Shown here piece by piece: positions 1 to 4,735 of a DNA stretch of 5,445 bases (its first letter is position 1; the number at the start of each line of letters is the position of its first letter). The stretch is taken from NCBI GenBank assembly GCA_902491915.1, contig CABUJL010000118.1, positions 1 to 5,445 of the forward strand, written 5' to 3'. The position numbers were made by a program, and so were the translations under genes. The DNA is from an uncultured Collinsella sp. GTDB taxonomy: Bacteria; Actinomycetota; Coriobacteriia; Coriobacteriales; Coriobacteriaceae. The notes below the pieces were generated by a model that saw nothing but the letters and a program-made list of their open reading frames with translations, had not been told where the DNA came from and searched no databases.

Positions 1-36
1 ATTAAATAATCATTCGGCACCGAATGATTATTTAAT
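1..36. repeat. Perfect AT-rich palindrome, 17-bp arms
   Basis: The left arm ATTAAATAATCATTCGG (1-17) is exactly the reverse complement of the right arm (20-36), with only CA between them. As RNA it would fold as a 16-bp stem with a GCAC loop. The outer part is A/T only, so on either strand the stem ends in a T-rich run and could work as a weak bidirectional terminator. It is followed directly by CCCCGTCCC, so on the minus strand a GGGACGGGG motif leads into the hairpin, which resembles the layout of REP elements. It could instead be an operator. The window edge may cut a longer element. Confidence 0.75.
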
Positions 37-110
37 CCCCGTCCCAGAAAAATCATTTGAGCGAGCTGATAGGTAAAAGTAGTCAATATAGCCCGTCCCA
101 AATGGGTTGG

Positions 111-270
111 TTTCACAAGTATGGCGGATTACGGGGCTGGACCTGTATTACTTGACCATGGGAAAAGTCGCGAAATTAAAACCGCAGGTAGACGGCTTAT
201 CAAAAATCGAAAAGTGCCGGCAAGGATGGGGGTCTCCGAATCAGCCCCGTAATCCGGCATAGTTTTGAAA
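111..270. repeat. Long imperfect inverted repeat A, 29-nt arms around a 102-nt centre
   Basis: Arm 111-139 pairs with arm 242-270 at 26 of 29 positions. The mismatches are at 116/265, 119/262 and 124/257. The core GGATTACGGGGCTG with CAGCCCCGTAATCC is perfect. Just inside, GACC (140-143) can also pair with GGTC (231-234), so the whole segment could fold into one long branched hairpin. The central 102 nt contain no credible reading frame. Possible identities are the two ends of a small non-autonomous element, a structured RNA, or an intergenic repeat unit. The sequence alone does not decide between them. Confidence 0.7.
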
Positions 271-312
271 TGGCACTAAAGTAGGCACAAGCTAAATACC
301 GATTCCAAGGAT

Positions 313-379
313 AGTTGCGGTGGAATAGTTCCTGGATGCCGGGGTTTTGGCGGAAATCAGGAACTATTTCACCGCAACT
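313..379. repeat. Inverted repeat B, 22-nt arms with a 23-nt loop
   Basis: Arm 313-334 (AGTTGCGGTGGAATAGTTCC plus TG) pairs with arm 358-379 at 21 of 22 positions. The single exception, 323/369, is a G-T wobble that would still pair in RNA. GCC (338-340) and GGC (349-351) could form a small inner stem. There is no T-run on either side, so it does not look like an intrinsic terminator. A stem this long and well kept, with no coding role, is typical of repetitive extragenic elements, but it could also be part of a transcribed RNA. Confidence 0.75.
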
Positions 380-406
380 GCGGAGGAGGGCGGGGTGGAT
401 GGTGGA

Positions 407-439
407 GTAGCTAAAAGTGCCCCGTCCCTAATTAGCTAC
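407..439 (-). repeat. Short dyad abutting the DUF1667 stop codon; possible weak 3'-end hairpin
   Basis: GTAGCTAA (407-414) and TTAGCTAC (432-439) are perfect 8-bp inverted arms. They enclose a 17-nt loop that carries one of the CCCGTCCC motifs. On the minus strand the right arm begins at the base after the TAA stop (442-440), so the hairpin would be the first structure in the 3' end of the operon transcript. It has a weak, A/T-rich stem and no T-run after it, so I doubt it is a classical terminator. Its GTAG foot recalls the tetranucleotide seen in REP elements, which is only a loose resemblance. Confidence 0.45.
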
Positions 440-838
440 TTAGGCTCGGTTGATGTCCATGCTGGCGATTAGGTTGATGTTGGTGTTTAGGAGGTTCTCT
501 AGCACGACGTCGCCCATGCGGATGGGGGCGTTGACGATTAGGCCTCGGATGAGGTCCATGGCTTGGGCGTGGAGGGTCAGCGGGATGGCTTCGGATGTGC
601 GCACGGGGAGCAGGGCTTCGTCGCCGCCGGAGACGGCCACGGTGGTGGTGAGCACGCGCATGGGGCAGGTGAGCTCCTGATGTGCGAATTTATCGCCGCG
701 CGGGCAGTTGTTGCCGGTTACGGAGCGCACTTCTACCACGGCGCCGTCTGCGTCACGCTCTACCTCTATGGTCAGGAGGCATTCGGATGGGCAGGTGGTG
801 CAGTTGAACTGCAGCGTCTCGGTCGCGTTCGTGCTCAT
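440..838 (-). CDS. DUF1667 family cysteine-rich protein, likely subunit of the flavoprotein complex
   Basis: This 132-residue protein is recognisable as DUF1667. It starts with a cysteine cluster, C13-x2-C16-x3-C20, followed by C45 in NNCPRGDKFA and C58 in ELTCPMRVLTTTV, and ends in a conserved-looking region (IVNAPIRMGDVVLENLL, about 101-117). The cysteines could hold an Fe-S cluster or zinc; the sequence cannot tell which. The protein has no signal peptide or membrane segment and should be cytosolic. The ATG (838-836) lies 3 nt after the stop of the upstream oxidoreductase, and its Shine-Dalgarno GAGGAGG (853-847) lies inside the last codons of that gene, which points to translational coupling. 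From family knowledge, this protein follows the same two flavoproteins in clostridial glycerol operons, but its biochemical role is not established. An electron-transfer or assembly subunit is inference. Confidence 0.93.
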   Translation of the reverse strand: MSTNATETLQFNCTTCPSECLLTIEVERDADGAVVEVRSVTGNNCPRGDKFAHQELTCPMRVLTTTVAVSGGDEALLPVRTSEAIPLTLHAQAMDLIRGLIVNAPIRMGDVVLENLLNTNINLIASMDINRA

Positions 839-841
839 GAG

Positions 842-2215
842 CTATGCCTCCTCAATGGGATCGACAGACAGAATAATCTCTCTAGCACCTAGGTCGAGTG
901 CGCGCTGAATCACCTTCGCCGGCAGAGGGAAGCTTTCCATGACGCTCGGTTTAAACGCGCGGACCTTACCGGCGAGCAGTTCTTCGCCTTCGGCCAAGAT
1001 CCTCACGCGGGCGGCATCGACCGGCCGGCGCACGCGGAAGTTGAGCTTGGTGAGCGCCACAGCCGTAATGCGTCCCGGTAGCGCGTAGCCCGCGATGCCG
1101 GCAGGGGAGACGGTGAGCTTGCAGTTCGGAACGGTGCCCGCGTCGGTCCCCAGCGCGTACGCCGCTGCAGCTGCGCCAGCCCTCTTGGACTCGGTCGTTA
1201 CGTTGTCGGCCAGGTCGTGCACGTGCAGTACGTTGCCGCAGGCAAAGATGCCCGGCACGCCCGTCTGCAGGCTCTGGTCCACCACGGCGCCGCGCGTGCG
1301 TGGGTCAAGCTCTACGCCCGCGGCAACCGAAAGCTCATTCTCGGGAATCAAGCCCACCGAAAGCAGCAGTGTGTCACACGGAACGATGCGCTCGGTCCCC
1401 GGAATGGGCGCCAGGCGCTCGTCGACTTGGCTTACCTCGACGGCTTCCACGCGGTCGTGCCCGATCACACGTGTGACGGTGGTGGACAGGTGCAGCGGAA
1501 TGCCAAAGTCGTTCAGGCAGTTCTTCACATTGCGGCGCAGGCCGTTGGCGTACGGCATGAGCTCGTACACGCCCTCGACCGAAATCCCCTCGAGCGTGCA
1601 GCGGCGCGCCATGATAAGCCCGATGTCACCCGAGCCCAAAATGACGGCACGCGAGCCGGGCTTGAGGTTTTCGATATTGATGTATCGCTGCGCCAGGCCC
1701 GCCGTAAACACGCCGGCGGGACGGCTGCCGGGGATCTTGATCTCGCTGCGCGTGCGCTCGCGGCATCCCATGGCAAGGACAACCGCCCGTCCGGTGAGCT
1801 GAAGCATGCCGGCGGGGCTCATGAGCGTGACGGTATGGACTGCGGTAGCTCCCGCGGTCTTGCCCGTGCCCGGGTCGCCTTCGGCCGAATCAATCCCAAG
1901 CACCATGCTGCCCAGGAACAGCGCAATGTCGGTTGCGCACACCTGGTCGATAAAGCGCTGCGCGTACTCGGGACCGGTGAGCTCCTGCTTAAAGTGTGAC
2001 AGCCCAAAGCCGGGGTGGATGCACTGGCGGAGGATTCCGCCCAGATGCTGCTCGCGCTCCACGATAGCCACGCGCGCGCTGGCCTTATGCGCGGAAAGCG
2101 CGGCCGCCATGCCGGCAGGTCCGCCGCCGATAACGACCACGTCGAACGCCTGCGTCGACACCGACGCTACAGCTCCGGTCTCCGCGCGATCGTCGCGCAT
2201 ACCAAACGTCGCCAT
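842..2215 (-). CDS. FAD/NAD(P)-dependent oxidoreductase, second flavoprotein subunit
   Basis: This 457-residue protein is a pyridine nucleotide-disulfide reductase-like flavoprotein. Its FAD-binding Rossmann motif is VVVIGGGPAG (26-35). The family signature GGILRQCIHPGFGL (59-72) and AMGCRERTR (148-156) follow. A second dinucleotide fold, VILGSGDIG (191-199), probably binds NAD(P). GIFACGNV (322-328 region) is the second FAD contact. The roughly 100 C-terminal residues form an extra domain. No redox-active CxxC is visible, so it is not a thioredoxin- or lipoamide-type enzyme. The ATG (2215-2213) comes one base after the TAG of the gene before it, and a degenerate SD, AAGGGGG (2231-2225), sits within that gene's last codons; a second Met at residue 6 is a less likely start. 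It is best seen as the GlpB-like or electron-accepting partner of the GlpA-like protein. The acceptor is unknown. Related subunits occur in opine oxidase, cyanide synthase and hydroxyproline dehydrogenase complexes. Confidence 0.94.
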   Translation of the reverse strand: MATFGMRDDRAETGAVASVSTQAFDVVVIGGGPAGMAAALSAHKASARVAIVEREQHLGGILRQCIHPGFGLSHFKQELTGPEYAQRFIDQVCATDIALFLGSMVLGIDSAEGDPGTGKTAGATAVHTVTLMSPAGMLQLTGRAVVLAMGCRERTRSEIKIPGSRPAGVFTAGLAQRYINIENLKPGSRAVILGSGDIGLIMARRCTLEGISVEGVYELMPYANGLRRNVKNCLNDFGIPLHLSTTVTRVIGHDRVEAVEVSQVDERLAPIPGTERIVPCDTLLLSVGLIPENELSVAAGVELDPRTRGAVVDQSLQTGVPGIFACGNVLHVHDLADNVTTESKRAGAAAAAYALGTDAGTVPNCKLTVSPAGIAGYALPGRITAVALTKLNFRVRRPVDAARVRILAEGEELLAGKVRAFKPSVMESFPLPAKVIQRALDLGAREIILSVDPIEEA

Positions 2216-2216
2216 C

Positions 2217-3671
2217 CTAGCGCACCCCCTTCAGCGGTCCCTCGACCAGCCAAGATCCGGCATCCTCCAGCAGCACCTTGCTGGGGTCACACCCCAGCTC
2301 GCGGGCCAGAATCGCCACCACGCGGCTCTGGCAAAAGCCACTCTGGCACCGACCCATGCCGGCACGGCAGCGGCGCTTGACGCCCTCGACCGAAACCGCG
2401 CCCGGGCGGCGTCGGATTGCGGCCACGATCTCGGCCTCGGGCACCGTCTCGCAGCGGCAGACGATCTGCCCCCACGCGGGGTCGGACTCAATCAGCTTTT
2501 CCTTGCGCGCGAGCGGCGCACGGTCGAAGTCGTCCGGCGCGCGGCGTATAGGGTCCCAGTCGTCCCGTTCGCGCAGAGCCACGCCGGCATCGCGCAGCAC
2601 CTGCTCCATGCGCTCGGCAATGGCCGGCGCGCTTGCCACGCCCGGCGACTGAATGCCCGCGGCCTGGAACAGTCCCGAAACCACGTCCGACTGCCCAATA
2701 AAGAAGTCGTTGGTCCCCTGAATGACCGGACGTCCGCCGGCAAACGCGCGCACCACGCGGCGTGTGTCTAGATCGGGCACCAGCTTGCGCGCTCCCGTCA
2801 GCAGCGCGTTCACATCGCTTGCATAGGTCTGCGTGTCGCCTGGCTCGCGCACGGCGGCCGTCGCGGTAATCACGGTGTTGCCATGTACGGTGCCCGTGAC
2901 GATAACGCCCTTGGACACCGGCGTGGGAACGGGGTAGAGCGGCATGAGCGCGCACGGCTCCTTGTCCAGCACTACGATGTTGCCCTGGCGCCAGACCATC
3001 TGAAACTCCTCGGCGCCGGCCATGTGCGAGATGTCCGCGGCACCGTTGCCCGCGGCGTTGATCAGGTAGCGGCAGCGCACGTTGCCAGCGGGGGTCGCCA
3101 GCGTAAAGCGCGCGTTGTCGCCCGAGCCCGCGACTTCAATCGCTTCCACCGACGCGGACCGCATAAACGTCACCCCGTTGGCCACGGCGTTCTCCAGCGC
3201 GGCGATGGCAACCTCAAACGGGTCGACAAACCCAGTCGAGGGGCACCACAACGCGCACGTTGCATTGGCGCTGGCGCGCGGCTCCAGCTCGTGGATGCGC
3301 TCGGGGCCAATGATCGATAGCTCGGGCACGCCGTTGGCCAGGCCATTCTTGCTCAGCTGCTCCAGGTGTGCGCGGTCCTCGTCGTTAAAGCCCAACACCA
3401 TCGACCCGGTTCGGCAGAACAGAAAGCCCAGCTCCTGGGCCCACGTGCCATATAGCTCGCAACCACGGGCGTTGACCTGCGCCTTTACCGTTCCCGGCGC
3501 CGGATCGTAGCCTGCATGCACCAGGCCGCCGTTGGCTTTTGATGCGCCTAGCGCAATATCGTTAGCCGCCTCGACCACACAAATGGAAAGGTCAAACCTC
3601 GCGAGCTGCCGCGCGATGGCGCATCCGGTGATGCCCGCGCCGACAATCGCGATATCAAACGTTTCTGTCAC
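2217..3671 (-). CDS. glpA: GlpA-like FAD-dependent dehydrogenase (DAO fold) with C-terminal BFD-type [2Fe-2S] domain
   Basis: The protein has 484 residues. An N-terminal DAO-type flavoprotein domain opens with IAIVGAGITGCAIA (FAD site G11-x-G13-x2-G16) and carries SKANGGLVHAGYD (44-56), typical of glycerol-3-phosphate and 2-hydroxyacid oxidases, then AGGRPVI (311-317). The C-terminal part (about 400-460) is a BFD-like iron-sulfur domain: C405-x-C407, then RAGMGRCQSGFC with C442 and C447, the expected four ligands. C435 is an additional cysteine nearby. Anaerobic sn-glycerol-3-phosphate dehydrogenase subunit A is the leading assignment, because clostridial glycerol operons carry the same trio; the symbol is given by that similarity. 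An L-2-hydroxyglutarate oxidase-like activity is possible, and no glycerol kinase or facilitator is in view. Translation starts at GTG (3671-3669) behind GGGAGG (3681-3676) with a short 4-nt spacer; no ATG lies nearby in frame. It is the first gene of the operon and is cytosolic. Confidence 0.93.
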   Translation of the reverse strand: MTETFDIAIVGAGITGCAIARQLARFDLSICVVEAANDIALGASKANGGLVHAGYDPAPGTVKAQVNARGCELYGTWAQELGFLFCRTGSMVLGFNDEDRAHLEQLSKNGLANGVPELSIIGPERIHELEPRASANATCALWCPSTGFVDPFEVAIAALENAVANGVTFMRSASVEAIEVAGSGDNARFTLATPAGNVRCRYLINAAGNGAADISHMAGAEEFQMVWRQGNIVVLDKEPCALMPLYPVPTPVSKGVIVTGTVHGNTVITATAAVREPGDTQTYASDVNALLTGARKLVPDLDTRRVVRAFAGGRPVIQGTNDFFIGQSDVVSGLFQAAGIQSPGVASAPAIAERMEQVLRDAGVALRERDDWDPIRRAPDDFDRAPLARKEKLIESDPAWGQIVCRCETVPEAEIVAAIRRRPGAVSVEGVKRRCRAGMGRCQSGFCQSRVVAILARELGCDPSKVLLEDAGSWLVEGPLKGVR

Positions 3672-3688
3672 AGTGCCTCCCAGACGAG

Positions 3689-3703
3689 TTGACAGGCCGT
3701 CAA
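3689..3703. promoter_or_regulatory. Candidate operator TTGAC-N5-GTCAA upstream of the oxidoreductase operon
   Basis: TTGACAGGCCGTCAA is a perfect 5+5 dyad with a 5-nt spacer. It ends 17 nt before the GTG start of the operon's first gene and just ahead of its ribosome binding site, a place where a repressor would block transcription or early elongation. On the minus strand a weak -10-like TAGGAT (3716-3711) precedes it, without a good -35. The regulator cannot be named from the sequence. A dyad this short can occur by chance. Confidence 0.4.
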
Positions 3704-3773
3704 TAAGACTATCCTACGGTCTACACACCCCCAGCGCAGCGGCAATGCGGCGAACAGCCCCGCAACACCCGCC

Positions 3774-3823
3774 AACGGCAGACGAGGGGAGACTCAGGAC
3801 CATCGGTGACCTCGTCTGCTGTT
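3774..3823. repeat. Long hairpin, 14-bp stem with 22-nt loop
   Basis: AACGGCAGACGAGG (3774-3787) pairs with CCTCGTCTGCTGTT (3810-3823). The inner ten pairs (3778-3787 with 3810-3819) are perfect, followed by one G-T wobble (3777/3820) and three more pairs. Neither strand has a T-run after it, so it is not a typical terminator. It lies at the left edge of the alternating repeat array and may belong to the same element, or form part of a leader RNA for either divergent gene. Confidence 0.65.
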
Positions 3824-3839
3824 CCTGGTGTCAGAGGTT

Positions 3840-3979
3840 TGTCTCGTTCTGTAACATCTGGGACTGGTTTTGCCGAGTTACTGTTACAGATTGAGACGTT
3901 AGTCTGGCGGGTCATCCGTTCGTCTAAATCTGTAACATCAAGACCTGGATCCCGCTCCCACCTGTTACAGATTGAGATG
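3840..3979. repeat. Four-unit array of a 17-bp repeat in alternating orientation (BIME-like)
   Basis: Four copies of a unit with consensus CGTCTCAATCTGTAACA lie at 3840-3856 (+), 3882-3898 (-), 3921-3937 (+) and 3963-3979 (-). The + and - copies within each pair start 42 bp apart, and the two pairs repeat at exactly 81 bp. The nine-base core TCTGTAACA is identical in all four. Copies 2 and 3 pair at 16 of 17 positions, giving a hairpin with a 22-nt loop. Cores 1/2 and 3/4 can also pair, each with a 25-nt loop. The sequence between cores is poorly kept. The alternating layout resembles bacterial interspersed mosaic elements; a set of regulator-binding sites is the alternative. Confidence 0.75.
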
Positions 3980-4018
3980 TTTGTGTCCGCGCCAGCCCCG
4001 CCCCTAGCCGTAGTCCCA

Positions 4019-4042
4019 TATAAACAAACCCCGTGGTAAACT
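4019..4042 (+). promoter_or_regulatory. Possible promoter of the zinc-ribbon gene
   Basis: Two -10 candidates lie before the gene: TATAAA (4019-4024), which matches the consensus at five of six bases, and an extended -10 TGGTAAACT (4034-4042). Neither has a good -35 hexamer at the normal distance. Either would give a short leader of roughly 30 to 50 nt. TTGACC (4042-4047) looks like a -35, but no -10 sits at the right spacing from it. Confidence 0.3.
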
Positions 4043-4077
4043 TGACCGGACTGTTAATATTCCGAAAGGTACCCATA

Positions 4078-4509
4078 ATGTCCAAGTACATCTCCGAGCT
4101 CATGTCGCCGCAGCTTATGGGCGTCGTCTATGCTTTCGTTGGCTTTATCATCGCCCTGTATGTGCTGTCGGTCGTCTATGTGTTCATCGACGCTCGCCGC
4201 CGCGGCGCCAGCGCCTACGTGGCATGGGGCATCATCGCCCTCATCCCGTTTGTAGGCCTCATTGCCTACCTGGTCCTGCGCCCGCACTCCTACGCGGCCG
4301 ACCGCGAGGAGCAGGAGCTGGACATGGCCCTGCGCGAGCGCCAGCTTGCCCAGTACGGCACCTGCCCGCAGTGCGGCGCGCCCATCGAGAAGGACTTTGT
4401 CGTCTGCCCGGTGTGCGATACCCAGGTTCGCAATGTCTGCCCCAGCTGCCATCGCCCGCTCGATGCGCACTGGAAGGTCTGCCCCTACTGCCGAACTCGC
4501 ATCCAGTAA
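4078..4509 (+). CDS. Small membrane protein with two N-terminal TM helices and a C-terminal double zinc ribbon
   Basis: The protein has 143 residues. Two hydrophobic helices (about 13-37 and 47-67) are joined by a short basic loop, DARRRGAS, which favours placing that loop in the cytoplasm and both ends outside; an opposite or re-entrant arrangement cannot be excluded. A charged linker (about 73-92) leads to two zinc ribbons: C96-x2-C99 with C110-x2-C113, and C121-x2-C124 with C135-x2-C138, all eight ligands present. The helix pair recalls the PLDc_N-type membrane module, and the tail is a double zinc ribbon (DZR). I do not recognise a specific function. The ATG at 4078 is chosen because GAAAGG (4064-4069) lies 8 nt before it; an in-frame GTG at 4033 has no such site. 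It appears to be a single-gene unit, separated from thrS by a hairpin and a promoter. Confidence 0.9.
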   Translation: MSKYISELMSPQLMGVVYAFVGFIIALYVLSVVYVFIDARRRGASAYVAWGIIALIPFVGLIAYLVLRPHSYAADREEQELDMALRERQLAQYGTCPQCGAPIEKDFVVCPVCDTQVRNVCPSCHRPLDAHWKVCPYCRTRIQ

Positions 4510-4605
4510 CGCATCCATCGCCGGGCCGGCCGCAAGCCACGGGCAGGCCGCAATCCACGCGCGCCCCGCAGCCCCGCCCCACACGATGAAGCATGCGTAG
4601 AAAAT

Positions 4606-4636
4606 CGCCCGCCGTGCCATTAAGGTGCGGCGGGCG
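4606..4636. terminator. GC-rich hairpin, probable terminator between the zinc-ribbon gene and thrS
   Basis: CGCCCGCCG (4606-4614) pairs perfectly with CGGCGGGCG (4628-4636). The stem extends inward by two wobble and two C-G pairs to a five-base ATTAA loop, making 13 pairs in all. On the plus strand only CTTGTAT follows, a poor T-run, so termination in that direction may be partial or need a factor. On the minus strand it is followed by ATTTTC, a slightly better run. The hairpin ends two bases before the -35 of the thrS promoter. Confidence 0.6.
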
Positions 4637-4637
4637 C

Positions 4638-4665
4638 TTGTATACCAAGGCAACCTGCCTATAAT
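4638..4665 (+). promoter_or_regulatory. Sigma-70-like promoter of thrS
   Basis: TTGTAT (4638-4643) and a perfect TATAAT (4660-4665) are separated by 16 bp. Transcription should begin near 4672 and give a leader of about 65 nt before the thrS ATG. This is the clearest promoter in the window. Confidence 0.8.
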
Positions 4666-4735
4666 GATGCAAGTCAAAAACGCCGAGCGCATCGCACGCA
4701 CTTGCATCAGGCATCCGAGAGGAGAAAACATACCC

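Larger units (their letters stand above)
38..428 (-). repeat. Three dispersed copies of GGGACGGG
   Basis: CCCGTCCC occurs at 38-45, 92-99 and 421-428, always in the same orientation (GGGACGGG on the minus strand). The flanks are partly similar: TAAAAGT lies a short way before both the second and the third copy on the plus strand. From general knowledge, motifs of the GGGACGGGG type recur in intergenic repeats of many bacteria, sometimes with REP-associated IS200-like transposases. Linking these copies to that class is inference, and no transposase is present here. Confidence 0.5.
1..439. other. Gene-free, dyad-rich intergenic region downstream of the oxidoreductase operon
   Basis: No open frame here has a convincing start, ribosome binding site or recognisable protein. 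The base composition is visibly richer in A and T than the coding DNA that follows. The stretch holds a perfect palindrome (1-36), two long imperfect inverted repeats (111-139 with 242-270, and 313-334 with 358-379), a short dyad next to the DUF1667 stop (407-439), and three copies of CCCGTCCC in the same orientation (38-45, 92-99, 421-428). This density of dyads suggests non-autonomous repetitive DNA (REP or MITE type) or a structured RNA. No transposase is in view. Because the window begins inside this region, its left limit and the upstream gene are unknown. Confidence 0.7.
3672..4077. other. Divergent intergenic region, repeat-rich, no gene
   Basis: About 400 bp separate the minus-strand oxidoreductase operon from the plus-strand zinc-ribbon gene. 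Short open frames cross it on both strands, but none has a good ribosome binding site or a recognisable product, and the repeats run straight through them. It contains a candidate operator (3689-3703), a long hairpin (3774-3823), a four-unit alternating repeat array (3840-3979), and the promoter area of the zinc-ribbon gene (about 4019-4042). Confidence 0.75.
4510..4735 (+). other. Intergenic region and thrS leader
   Basis: After the zinc-ribbon stop comes GC-rich sequence with no gene, including two imperfect 18-bp tandem units (4528-4545 and 4546-4563, 15 of 18 identical, starting GGCCGCAA). A strong hairpin (4606-4636) and the thrS promoter (4638-4665) follow, then a leader of about 65 nt. 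The leader is too short for a T-box riboswitch, and I see no specifier stem or T-box motif in it. Confidence 0.65.

Noticed and set aside
563..908. Small plus-strand frames across the DUF1667 gene
   Set aside because: They overlap a well-supported gene on the other strand and have no recognisable product.
1856..1877. A Walker A-like GDPGTGKT (residues 113-120) in the second flavoprotein
   Set aside because: It lies in a variable linker between strands of a flavoprotein fold, and no other nucleotide-hydrolase motif is present. The match is coincidental.
1095..2771. Long plus-strand open frames opposite the two flavoprotein genes
   Set aside because: The minus-strand proteins have complete, correctly spaced family motifs, and the plus-strand products show none.
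3689..3715. Plus-strand promoter with TTGACA (3689-3694) and TATCCT (3710-3715)
   Set aside because: The spacer is only 15 bp, the -10 is weak, and no plus-strand gene lies close downstream. The TTGACA is better explained as half of a dyad.
3840..3979. CRISPR array
   Set aside because: The repeats alternate in orientation, there are only four, and no cas genes are present.
4033..4077. Upstream GTG start adding 15 residues to the zinc-ribbon protein
   Set aside because: There is no ribosome binding site at a proper distance from it, while ATG 4078 has GAAAGG 8 nt upstream and begins just before the first TM helix.
4666..4735. T-box riboswitch or attenuator in the thrS leader
   Set aside because: The leader is only about 65 nt, with no specifier stem, T-box sequence or antiterminator/terminator pair.
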